Shown here: positions 35,372 to 46,600 of the stretch, one piece after another
Position numbering within the stretch: the stretch's first letter is position 1
Layout: each line of letters begins with the position of its first letter
Assembly (NCBI GenBank): GCA_963920575.1
Contig: OY986973.1
Location: 23,454,760-23,518,759 of the forward strand
Direction: 5' to 3'
DNA from: Narthecium ossifragum
Taxonomy: Eukaryota > Streptophyta > Magnoliopsida > Dioscoreales > Nartheciaceae
Length of the DNA: 64,000 nt
Made by a program: the position numbers and the translations under genes
Notes under the pieces: generated by a model
Told to the model about the DNA's origin: nothing
The model's database searches: none
The model's input: only the letters and a program-made list of their open reading frames with translations

Positions 35372-36220
35372 CACAGTGTTCGCAACTAGTTCATGAGTTC
35401 GATCACCTAAATAATACCTTTGCTCTAGCTAATTATTTTAATGTTTCTTAGATCCTATCAAGCTATTCCATGGCTTGAGCTGACAATTTTTCATTGCATA
35501 GATTTGTATGATTGTTCATTTGAATGGTTTTAGCGGTTACTGGATGTGGATGAAAACTAGTGGTGAGAAGGAACGTAGTGAGATAAAGATTGATTGATGT
35601 AGTCCATCGGTAATGAGATACTACCGATTCGAACACATACGTAGTGTACATGTACATGCTCTGGCTGTGTACACAAATCAACTCTCGTTTATTATCCAAG
35701 AATCATCTTAATTTGTGCTTTGTTTAATGGAAACAAGCTTCTTAATTTATTTTTGGACCTTATAAAATTAGATGAACACTCTTTGCTTATAGTGTTCTTA
35801 TATTGAGCTATATGTAGTAGATTCTCTTATAGCGAGTGAAGTGAAGAATTAATACAGTCGCAATAAACATCCTTTATGATATACTTTCTGCAATACCTGA
35901 GAACATCAGAAGAATTTGGTATACTTGCAGTTTTCATTAATTTTTTTGAACTCTTCTTTTCTTCTGCTAATTTCCCCCCTCTTAAGTTGGATTTCCATAT
36001 TGTTTTTCAGAGAGCTTTAGTAACTTATTCTCTGTCTCATATTGATGAGCAGTAAAACTTGTTTATCTCTGATAATTGTACTCTTATATAAGTTAGATGA
36101 ATACACTTCAAGCATTATAGTGCAGCATCCCTTCTGCACTAATGTATGAAAGAAACAGAAAGCTCAAATTGCTCTACAAAGTATGAGTAGTTGAAATGAT
36201 GATGATCACAGCCTCCTATT

Positions 36221-36251
<31 letters not shown>

Positions 36252-36509
36252 AATTGGCATGTGCTTTTAAAAAAATATAATTGAAGAAACTTATTGATGA
36301 TTCACTAAGCATAATTCGATGTGTGCATAAACTTCTTGTAGCAAATAAATTTCTAAAAAGCAGTTTTTAATTCCATTTCTTCGATGAAAAAAAAAGAATA
36401 ATTCATCTGAAAAAGGCAGTTTTTAATTACCGGAGCATTTTCTACGCACTCCTGATAACATATTCTATCTTGAAAAACTAATAGTTAGGATATATAGCTT
36501 GGAGTCATC
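35372..36509. other. 3'UTR of copy 2 and spacer; (GAA)n at 36222-36252
   Basis: AT-rich; a (GAA)10 tract lies at 36222-36252. No gene is supported. Confidence 0.5.
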
Positions 36510-36580
36510 TCAACAACATAAAAAGATTTTTTTTTTTTTTTTTGCTTAGATGAGCCAAAAGGCTAAGTGTTACAAGTCAC

Positions 36581-39500
36581 TCACATTACAGAACTTGGAG
36601 ACCCAACAACAGGTCCCCCTTGCCTAGCTCGCCGCGCTAGGTCATCCGCCACCGCATTCGCCTCGCGCGGTATGAACATAAAAATCACTCCACCCAAGAG
36701 GGCAGCCAACCTCCACACTCGCCGTAGGATGAATTCCATACCTGGGTCAGGGACTTCCCTCCCATTAATGCAATTCGCCGTAGTCCTTGAGTCAGTCTCG
36801 ACAATAGCATCATGAATTCCCCGCGCCACCGCCTCCTCTAACGCACGTAGGACTGCAAGCAACTCCGCCTCACCACTACTATGTGCCAGGACAGACTCCG
36901 AGAGCTCCCAAACCGGAGAATCACTCCCCTCCTCCAGGCACACCACACCTACACCAGCCTCCACAGTGCCATGAGCCCAAGCTCCATCAGTTTGCAACAC
37001 ATAGCCCGAATGCCTAGTGGGAACATAAGTCTGATGTGTCCCCAGATTCCATCCTTTACTCCTCCAAAACTCACCAGCCATCTTCCAAACTCTCCATGCC
37101 AAAGCTTCCGATGAACAAGTTTGGTTCCTCCAGACCAACTCATTCCTCTCCTTCCATAAGAGCCACGCGCCATAGCCGACCACTGCTTTATTCCATCTTT
37201 TCGCTACATCCGCTGAGGATGACGCTGCAAGGAGTGCCATGAGGTCACCAAGGCCCACCCCCCTCGTCAAAGGCAATAGCAGGTCCCATACCTTTCGAGC
37301 AAAAGGACAATCCGCCAAGATGTGATGAATAGATTCATTACCTCCGCATTCTCTAGGGTAGCTTCTATCATCAATCAACCCAATTTGCCACAAGGATTCC
37401 CTCGTAGGCACTTTCTTATGGAGAATTTTCCATATGAACTGCCTAACACGAGGGCCAACTGGAGCAGTCCAACAGTTCACCCATACTTCTCTTTGGATAG
37501 GCAAATGCACACTACATTCTCGCATCAATAGCCAAGAATAGATAGATTTTGATTCAGGTTTCCCTGAACTATTAAGAACCCATCTTCCCCTATCCTTGTT
37601 CAATGAGTCATCTATTTTCACATGGAGGATCTGCTGTGCCATATCTGGATGAAAACATTCCATCACTTTGTCCCTCCTCCATTCGTTATGAATCATCAAG
37701 CTGCCAAGGTTAGAAACCTCCAACTCCCCACCCACCCTCATCAGTGCCGGCCTTGAGCAAAGAGGACCATCGCCGCACCACCAGTCCTCAAGAGGATGAA
37801 GTTTGCTATTAGGAGCTGGTGTGAACAAAACTCCAGCTCGAAGATCCCTTGCTGCCCTAGAAATAGATTTTCATAATGAGGAGCAAGATCCCCGACAATT
37901 CATCGGAGGGAGGGGTCCCGACCAATTATATTTGTCCCTCGTCATCACTGCCCAAATAGATAGCCGATCCTCCATCAAACTGGCTGCCCTTCTCATATGC
38001 AATGCCCTTTGCCAAAGCACCAAGTCTCTAATGCCAAGACCACCCCATTCAATCGGCCTACAAACATATTGCCATTTAACTCTTGACATCGAACCAGCCT
38101 CCTTCCACAGGAACGAACGACATAAGGTCTCCAACTGTCGAAGTAGTGAAATTGGGACACAAGAAGACATCATAGAATGCACTGGGATAGCCTGCAGAAC
38201 AGATCTAAGGAGGGTCACCCTGCCAGCTTCTGAGAGGAGGGTTGCTTTCCACGAGGAAATCTTGAGGATCATTTTATTTAATAATTCCCCAAAGTCCGAA
38301 GCTTTCAACTTCCTTCCAGACACCGGAGTGCCCAAATATCTCCACACTCCCTCCGCCTCTGCCATACCCAGAATTCTACAGATGGCTGTACGACGATCTT
38401 GTGGAACCACCTTGGAAAATTGCACACTTGACTTCAGCGGATTAATTTCAAGTCCAACAGCTTCTCTAAAGCAAATAAGAATTTGCATTAGACGACGGGC
38501 TTCCATAGAACATGCATCCGTCGCGAAAAGGCAATCATCGGCGTACAGCAGATGTGAGAACCTCCCTCCTCCGCGACGCAATTGAGCGCCCTTCAAACCA
38601 ATGCCGAGCCTCATTGTGAGCCTCGAGAGCACTTCCTGCATCAAAAGAAATAAATAGGGTGAGAGTGGATCGCCCTGTCGCAGTCCACGTTGAGGAATCA
38701 CTCTCCCAAATACCCTTCCATTGACAATGAAGGAGAACTTGGTCGAAGTGATGCATTCCATGACCCACGCTATCCACACAGCTGAAAAGCCCATACACCT
38801 CAACACTTCCTCCACCGCCGGCCAACGGACTCGGTCATACGCTGACTTTAAGTCCACCTTGATCACCATCGAAGCTCTAGACATAGGTGCACATTCCATG
38901 GAATGTAGAAGCTCATGAGCAGCCGAAATATTATCATGAATGACTCTCCCAGTGATAAAGGCTGATTGCTCCACCCCAACAAGGTCATTAAGCACCTCAT
39001 TAAGTCTTCTTACCAAAACTGTTGAAACAATTTTATAGCTTACATTACATAAGCTAATTGGACGAAAATCCTTAACCAGACGGGGATTTTCGCACTTGGG
39101 AACAAATGAAACAAAAGTCTCATTCCAGGACGATGGGAGTGTAGCCGACCTGAAGAAGGAGAGGACTGCTTCAGTGACCTCGCGTCCCACCGAAGCCCAA
39201 TTTTTTGTGTAAAATTCAGTAGGAATCCCGTCCGGTCCCGAACATTTTAGCTTCCCCAAGCTAAAGACTGCCTCCTTAACTTCCAAATCTGAGACCTCTC
39301 TAGACAACCATTCATCCTGCTCCTGCGAGATTCTAGGAAGTATCGGCATCTCCCCCGGTGTATAATGACCTTCATCCGACCACAAGTCTGCATAGTATTG
39401 GGCAAAACATGCGCCCATCTCAACCGGATGAGTTACAGCTTCACCATTGTCCTTGACGAGTTCCTTCACTCTTGACCTATGCATTATTGAAGAGACTAAC

Positions 39501-40612
39501 TTGTGGAAAAGAGCTGAATTACGATCTCCTGCAGCTACCCACTCTTTCCGTAACTTCTGCGCCACTAATCTCTCCTGCAGGGTCACAATTGCTGAATGTT
39601 GCTTCTCTAATGCCCGGAGCTCCAATTCCTCCTCTGGCTGTAGTCCCTGCCTCTCCTCCCTCAGATACATCTTGAGAATGCCCTCCTCCAAGTTCTTCCC
39701 TCGCCGAAAAGGGTCACAATCCTCTTTTGCATTCCAATCCCTCACCACTTCCTTGAGCTCAAGAAACCTGGTAGCCAAGTTGTATTGATGAGAACCACGA
39801 AGCCTTCTACTCCATACCCGCCGAACCAGCGCCTTGAATTTGGGTTCATCCATCCAATGTTGACGTAGACGAAAAAGCCCTGCGCCATCAGTACACCTCT
39901 GCTCTCTACCTGCCATTAAGACCAGCGGGCAGTGATCAGAGCCCTGCCTACATAGATGCCTTACCTCCAACCACCCAAGAGCATCCTTTGCTGAAGGCGT
40001 GCATAATACTCGATCCAGCCATTCAGATATCCGACTCTTGCCTGTAAGGCCGTTGCACCAGGTAAATGTACTCCCCACAAAACCTACATCTACCAAGCCA
40101 TTCGATGTAATGAATTCCAGGAAATCTTTAGCAGAGGAAGCCAACTTGAAAGGCCGGCCTCCCATCTTCTCGTAAGGTGCAATGATGGCGTTGAAATCTC
40201 CCATGAGTACGTGAGGTATCCCAATTCCATTCACCTCAGATAGCATCTGCCATAGACTTCTTCTCCCCCGGACAGTCCGAGCACCATAGATAGCTGAGAA
40301 CAAAATCTGAGCTCCTCCCTCCACCGTAATAAGTGCATGCAAAGCTTGGGTAACACCATAGGTCACAGAAACATACCCAAAAACCCTCTTCCACACTGCC
40401 AAAATACCACCCTGTCTACCTTCAGCCGGGATAAGAAAAGCATCCCACCGCCTCCCTAGCCGTTGTTTGATGACTAACAAGCCCTCCTCAAGGACCAACG
40501 TGTCTATGATGAAGATTACATCAGGAGATAACTCCCTTATCAAGCTACCACATATTGTGATCACCTTCTCCACCCCCACCCCTCTGCAGTTCCAAGAGAT
40601 AGCTTTAATCAT
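36581..40612 (-). pseudogene. LINE ORF2: endonuclease, reverse transcriptase, RNase H (one in-frame TGA)
   Basis: Polyprotein for target-primed reverse transcription. In order it shows an AP-like endonuclease (ISWNCRGVG at the N-terminus, GDFNAI, SDHCPLVL), then reverse transcriptase (GPDGIPTEF, FRPISLCNVSYKI, QRGLRQGDPLSPYLF, catalytic LLYADDCLFA). Next is a zf-RVT region (RQFIWKILHKKVPTRESLW), and finally an RNase H domain (TDGAWAHG, SSGEAELLAVLRALE, ETDSRTT, REANAVADDLARRA). The frame runs 1342 codons with a single TGA at 37871-37873, between RT and zf-RVT (context SCSSL*KSISRAA). The stop most simply reflects TGG to TGA. All catalytic motifs otherwise look intact. The start ATG overlaps the end of ORF1 by eight bases. 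Confidence 0.93.
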
Positions 40613-42572
40613 CAGAAACCGATGGTAGGCCCTGCTCTAAGGCCTCCGCTGGGATTTGTGCTGCCATCTTCACTTTAGCTCCCTCAATCGCCCTCTTCAA
40701 CAAGCTAAACCCTCTGTTATGGCGCTCAATAGAAGCTTCTGCATCCCCCCTGCCTTCGTCCCTTCCCCCAGTGTACATTCCTTCACAATGAGAACCAGAG
40801 ACCCCCTCAGTTCCCGCTACATTCTTCAGCTTCACTCCCTCCTCAATTTGAGGCTCGATCAGACTGGGGTCCCTACTTAAACCACTTGGCACACCTGGCT
40901 CGAGCCGACCAGTTAAAACAGGTCTAACCCGACTGAAACCCGGGGGTGACTCAGACCCGGGTCCAGGCCCTTCAACTCTCTTCCTACTTAAAACCATGTG
41001 CCCTTCCACCTCATCCCGATCCTCCACCACCCCCTTCCCTTTCACCAAATCGGCAACCACCCCACTGGCGGCCAGCTTTCCTCCTTCCCGAAATGGTGGC
41101 GTTGGTACCCTCCTTCCCCATGTCAGAGATCGTTGGCGGATCTCCTGTCTCCGCCGGTCAGCTATGGCAAGGTTGCGTCTGTCACCTAGGTCGCCTCAGT
41201 TCTCGCGTTGGGTGCCTCGGTACCAGTGCCGCCCTTTCCCAGCCGCGATCCAACCATCCTCCTCCGTCGCCGGAGGGGCGCCACCTGCCGGCGGTCTTGA
41301 GGCAACCCGTCGCGGCCCAGCGGACCCCCCCCCCCCCCCCCCCCCCCTCACCTGAGATCGCCCTCTCACCTGAGGTCGGCCTCTCCCCAGAGATCGGTCT
41401 CGCCTCTCCAACATATTAATGGGCAGATCAGCAATCTTCAGGTTAGTACCAGTGCGTCCTTCCTCCCTGGTAGTAGCATCTTCCTCCTCCCTGGCAGTCC
41501 GCAGGCAAACCTTCTCCATACCCTCCCCTGGGGGGGTTTCATCCACCGGCCGCCCTTCCACAGCGTCCTTCACAAAAGCACAGCTACCACCTTTATGGCC
41601 AAGCCTTCTACACTTATTGCACACCAACACATCTTCATAGAGAAATTCCTGGAATGAAGTTTTCCCATCTTTAAGCACTTCGACACCTTCCAACAATGGA
41701 TCATCAAGGCACACCTCCACACATACTCTTGTAAACTCACATCTTGCTGCCAGGGTGGTTGGAAGCTCAACCTTAAGAGGTGTTCCAACCACCGCCGCCA
41801 ACTTCTTTAGGGCATAGACCTCATACATCTCCGAAGGTAAGTCAGGGAAGCGAATCCTAACAGCCCCTCTGTTGAATCGGATTTGGGATGGCCTGCAATT
41901 GCTCTCCCACCTAATGAGGGACAAGAGTTTACCTTCGACAGTCCAAGGGTCCCTAGATTGTACATAGGACCTGTCTTCCTCCTTACTGAACTTAAAGACA
42001 TAAAGCCCCTCCGCCGTCTCCGCCACTTCGTAGGGTGCCGATGTTTTCCACATCCTTGCCAGCTTACTCCTCAGAATAGCTACAGGCACCCTCCTCCCAG
42101 TAAACCTTCCAAACAGAGCATTTTCCCAATCCTTGTTGAGTCTGGCAGACTCTTCCTCATCAAAAACCACCCTTCCCCTGTTCTGAGCACAGAGGATCTC
42201 AGCTCCCTTTCTCGCAATGGACACTGGCTCCATAGGTCCCCCCACAGTGACATCCACCCAAGATCGATGTGCCAAAGTGACTGGGAGTGCCTCCCTTGTT
42301 TCAATGGCATCTATCTCCTCAGGTTCAGAGAGTTGCTGTGATGGTACATGGAGCTGGGATGAAATTTCCACAGCTCCAGGCACCCTCACGGAATTTCCCT
42401 CCGCAGCACTCCCAGCCTCCTCTGTACTTCCATCCTTCTCCGAAGAAGATGACAGCTTCTTACACAGTTTACGTTCCTTCTTCCTTTCCTTTTTCTCTTT
42501 TTGCTCCTTTCGTTTCTGCCGGAGCTGCCGGAGCTGGGCCATCAGACTCCTTTCCTTCCCTCCCTTGGCCAT
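40605..42572 (-). pseudogene. LINE ORF1: gag-like nucleic-acid-binding protein (one in-frame TGA)
   Basis: ORF1 protein, expected to coat the LINE RNA. It starts MAKGGKERSLMAQLRQLRQ with a Lys-rich N-terminus. A DUF4283-type domain follows (ENALFGRFTGRRVPVAILRS ... VRIRFPDLPSEMYE) and then a CCHC zinc knuckle (CNKCRRLGHKGGSC). The frame is broken by a TGA at 41196-41198 (residue 459) but continues unchanged to TAA at 40605-40607. A 23-base homopolymer (41325-41347; G on the coding strand) encodes a glycine run, and its length could shift the frame if miscounted. The stop overlaps the ORF2 start as ATGATTAA, a layout suited to termination-reinitiation. Confidence 0.88.
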
Positions 42573-42599
42573 CCAAGCATCAACAACATAAAAAGATGC

Positions 42600-43007
42600 A
42601 TGTAGAAGCAATGCAACCTACCCTGTGATGCTGGTCATATTCTATTCTGTGTGGTTCACTATGGCATCTTACATCAAGCGCCTGATTCATGTACCACGCA
42701 AATTAGCCCATTTATACTACTAAAATCAACCAGGTATCTATAATATTTTAGTTATAGATACGGATCCAACAATTCAGATCCGATAGACACCCCTCTGTGC
42801 AAAATTTAAATTCGGATCCAATACATATTTGGAATCTTGGATCCGTATAGATCCAAATTTACAGTATGCAGTAAAGCCTCAGGGACCGTTTGGTAAATGG
42901 ATAGGTTATTCTGGGTTAAGAGATTTTTGGATTAGAAAGAAAAATTAGGATAATGAACGGGGATAGATCAAAATATTTTTTTTATAATAAAAAAAAGGAT
43001 ACAATCG
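42600..43007. other. Intergenic region with short repeat remnants
   Basis: Contains several 'ggatccgatc/gatccgtatagatcc' motifs and a 'gggaccgtttgg' MITE-end motif at about 42888. No gene seen. Confidence 0.45.
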
Positions 43008-43460
43008 GGGTGTTTGGTTCGGGGATAAAAGGGGATAGGTTGGGATAACCCCATTTATCCCCCGCTTTATTATCCCCCGCTTTATTATCCCCACTTATCC
43101 CTAAGCAATCATTACTAATTTATTTTAATTTTTCAATCATTACTCATTATCCTCATTTTTTCTACCCAAAATCCATTAGGGACCGTTTGGATTGAAGATA
43201 GGATAAGTTTGCATAGTGAATAAAGTAAAAGTTATGTAAGTATTATTAAATATAGTTATGTAAGATCATGGATAAAATGTTTGGATGCATAAATGAGGTT
43301 TATGTATATTTATCCTTAATCCAAACGGGACTTTATTCATCCCCATTTTTCAATCATTTTTCATTATCTCTACTTTTTTTACCTCAAAATCCATTATCCT
43401 CGTTTTTTTTCTATTTACCCCCAAAATCCTTTATCTCCATCTATCCTCCGGACCAAACGA
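43008..43460. mobile_element. Nested MITE-like insertion
   Basis: The left arm (about 43008: GGGGTGTTTGGTTCGGGGATA) is roughly complementary to the right arm (about 43443-43460: TATCCTCCGGACCAAACGAG), as in Tourist/PIF-type MITEs. A second, smaller element sits inside it (see 43179-43332). The outer boundaries are less certain than the inner ones. Confidence 0.45.
43179..43332. mobile_element. Inner Tourist-like MITE with TTA target duplication
   Basis: 154 bases flanked by TTA (43176-43178 and 43333-43335). The terminal repeats GGGACCGTTTGGATT and AATCCAAACGGGACT are inverted copies with a few mismatches. TTA/TAA target sites and the 'GTTTGG' terminus are typical of PIF/Harbinger MITEs. Confidence 0.6.
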
Positions 43461-43605
43461 GAAAAGTAGCGGGCATTCTTCCTATTCTTAGAAATATTAG
43501 GGGGATTTATGTAAACAAAACAGACGCTCGTTTGAAAATTCGATATATGACCGTTTCTCCGCCAACACGCGCACATGAGTGTCTCTGACCTCCAAGAACC
43601 ATAGT

Positions 43606-43635
43606 AATGGCGGATCAAACCCTCTCGAAACCCTA
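43606..43635 (+). other. Upstream ORF in the leader of the 43653 gene
   Basis: ATG plus eight codons (ADQTLSKP) and TAA, ending 17 bases before the main ATG. The stop overlaps a telo-box-like 'aaaccctaa'. It may reduce initiation at the main start. Confidence 0.6.
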
Positions 43636-43652
43636 ACCACGGGCGCCCATCC

Positions 43653-46600
43653 ATGGCGACGGCGGCGTTTAGGTCGAGGACGCGGAGGTCGGATATCGGC
43701 GGCACGGCAGCAGCTGACGATGCCGTGTCATCCACCCGCGGCGGCGCCGGGGACCGCATCCACCGCGCGAGGAGCCTCAGCCGAGGTCCTGCCCGCTTCC
43801 GGCCGGGGATGAAGGAGGAGGAGGAGGATATTGCGGGGTTCCCGGGTGGGAGGTTCGTGAGGAAGGCGCGAGGGTCGGAGTTCCCGGAGACAAGCCTCGA
43901 CGACCTCGCCGATGAGTTCTTCCTGTCCAGGTACGACGACGAGGATGATAGCAGAGCTAGAGTTTGGAAAAAGGAGGACGAGAAGGCTCGGCGGCGAGGG
44001 AGGTCGGTGGTGTCGCGCGGACGGGATCGGAGAGGAAAATTGGAGGGTGAGGAGGGGGCCCCAGCGAATAGAGTGGAAAAGAAGGGTTCTTTCGAGAAGA
44101 AGTATGTGGATAACGGAATATATGAAGGTAATTTGAGAAGGAGGAGGTCTCTCTCTGTTGCTCGTTATAGATGCAGTGACTCAGAGGTATACAAGTTCAC
44201 TCTATTCATAAGTGCGTTCTTGTTTTCCTTATGCTTAGACTATTAGTATGATGTTTGATGTCTATTAAGGTGGTGTTGAGGTTTGCTTAAATTTACTTAA
44301 ATTATCTAAAACAAGTGTTGGATATATATTGTTTTCTTGAGATTCGAGGGAGATGGAGAATTTGGAGATGTGTAGGAGCTTAATGGGGAAGTTCATTTGA
44401 AGTTGCATTTTGTAAGTGTTGTTAAATGCAGCTACCATCAATGCGTGTCTACAGCTAGTAACATCATTTGTTGTTTTAATTGTGGCAAATTTTGGATATC
44501 AAACTCTTTGCCTGATGGTGCATTGGTTTCGGATTGTTGCAATTAATGTGGTGATTTCTTCTATATGAGTGCCGTGGCATGTTTTGTTGAGGTAGGCTTA
44601 GATAGAGTACTAAGATAGACCATGGAGGAAACTCTTGAAGAGTATGATGGTGTTAGGAATTAATGGCAAGCTTGTCAAAATAATTATATGCAACAACATC
44701 ATGCAAAAGTATTATGGAGTAAGATGAATGTGTTATCCTTCGTCTCATCCAGTCATAAATGGGCACAAAGGCATTATCTAATCTTCTTTCTTGTTTTGAG
44801 AAATGAATAGGTACGAGTCAGCTACACAATCATTGCTTCAAGTAGCTACTAATATGACTCGTCCTTTTCATTATGGAAACAGAGTGATGTGGATCTCTCT
44901 CGCGGGAATCGGAGGAATTTCAGTAATGGAAAGATCCATCAGACTTCTACAAAAATTCCTGCTGCATCGAATCATACATTGAGAAGGTCTTTGAGTCAAA
45001 AGGATTTGTTGCAGTCTCAGGTAGTTGCTTATCCTTATGCCTAAACCACGTGTGCTCATGATACTTTTCATTTGGATAACAATGATGACTATAAAGCACG
45101 GACACAGACATGTGACACTAATACGACACAACACATACACGCCGACACAACGATTTTGGTTAAATGCAGGACATGAAACGGCAGGGACGCATAGAAAAGT
45201 ACATTAAATAACTTTTTTAGCCATACGTGCAAGAAAAATACTTAATTACATAAAGTATGATAATTATATCTTTCTAGAGTAAACATTGATACCCACCATC
45301 GATTACCGCACCGGTTTGGCATTAATTTGTCAGATCTCAAGATTTTAAGGTTAGGTCCTTGGATTGCAAGTGAATGGGAACGGGATTCACCTGTAAACCC
45401 AATATCTCTAAAACTGATCAAGTTGTTGTTTGGTCCTTAGTGTCTATCGTGTGATGTACCTTGACGCCAGGAATGTGTTGGACACTTGGCTGATGAGTGT
45501 CTTGTCTGACACTGGTAGGCTGTGTTGCTACATGTGTCCGTGCTTCCTAGAATGATGATGATGTTTTTTATAGGTTAACTTTGAAAGAGAAGAAAAATGT
45601 ATAAAGTTCCAGAGAGAAGGTCAAGAGTATCGCTATAGGACAAATTGAGTTTATTGCCATATGAGCATGTTTTAATCTTGTTACTTTGATCGCTTATTTA
45701 AATAAAGAAATGAAGTTAGTATTTCCTCTCTGCTCCAGAGCCATTCTGCATTAACAGATGATGAAGCAAAGGATGTTCATCCAAATACAATTGGTCCTGA
45801 GAAGATGATATGGGCAGTCAATGCTCAAAAGAAGGTTTGTTTTTACATGTCAGAACAGGGAATTTGTTGTGTGGAATTTCTACTTTTAGTATCTTCAGTG
45901 GTTAAGAATCTAATTGACTTGGAAAGCTTCATGCCAGCAAGTTCTTAAAATTGTGAGCTTCTTTTGCACGTCAATGAGAACATCCTTCTGAGGATGGCTA
46001 AGGCCACTAGAAAATCTGAGATAAGGGCAGAACTTGAGAGTTTGATTGTGTCTATGCTGATTCCATTTTGTAATAGACAACATCATTGGTAGTCAAGATA
46101 ATGAGTACCAAATTACTCACGTACACTAATTTACCCATATTGTTCAGGTCATGAAAAATACAGATCCAACCATCGCTAACGGTGTTATCAGTAATGTCAA
46201 TTACACACATTTTATGAAAGCTATATCTGAGATAAGGAGAAATAACATGTCCAAAATGGAAAAAGTTATGAACCATCTTAGTTAGTTGATTTGCTTGCTT
46301 TTGCCTTGTATTTAGCTAGCCTATATAGCAGATTTTGATAGGTGATGATTCTGGTGATATCTTATTAAATACAAACATTCAACAGCTTTGAAGCTAAAAC
46401 ATATAAATATATGCATGCATCCTTGGAAGTGCATAGTAATCATAATCTGAATCTATTTCCACAAAAGCTTGCCTATGATAACTAATTTGGCTGAGAAAAG
46501 GTTTCATGTAGCATGTCTGCTGGTGTAGGTGACACTTTCAGTAGTGATCTAAATTTTCATGGCATTTCCCTGCATTCTAATATTATCATGCGGAAGCCAG

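Larger units (their letters stand above)
36528..42579 (-). mobile_element. L1-type LINE retrotransposon with RNase H, near full length
   Basis: The minus-strand element is bounded by a perfect 18-bp target-site duplication (tcaacaacataaaaagat at 36510-36527 and 42580-42597). Its 3' end has a poly(A) tail (the T run at 36527-36543). Its 5' end lies only seven bases before the ORF1 ATG, so no 5'UTR/promoter remains; it is either 5'-truncated or had a very short leader. It carries two overlapping ORFs, each with one in-frame TGA. Length is about 6.05 kb. Confidence 0.95.

Noticed and set aside
37803..38585. 260-codon plus-strand frame and similar long plus-strand frames at 40946-42628
   Set aside because: They lie opposite the well-supported LINE ORFs, in shadow frames, and have no domain.
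42740..42870. Possible promoter or viral fragment because of repeated 'ggatccgatc' motifs
   Set aside because: Only short motif recurrences; no coding or terminal structure supports a virus-derived insertion.
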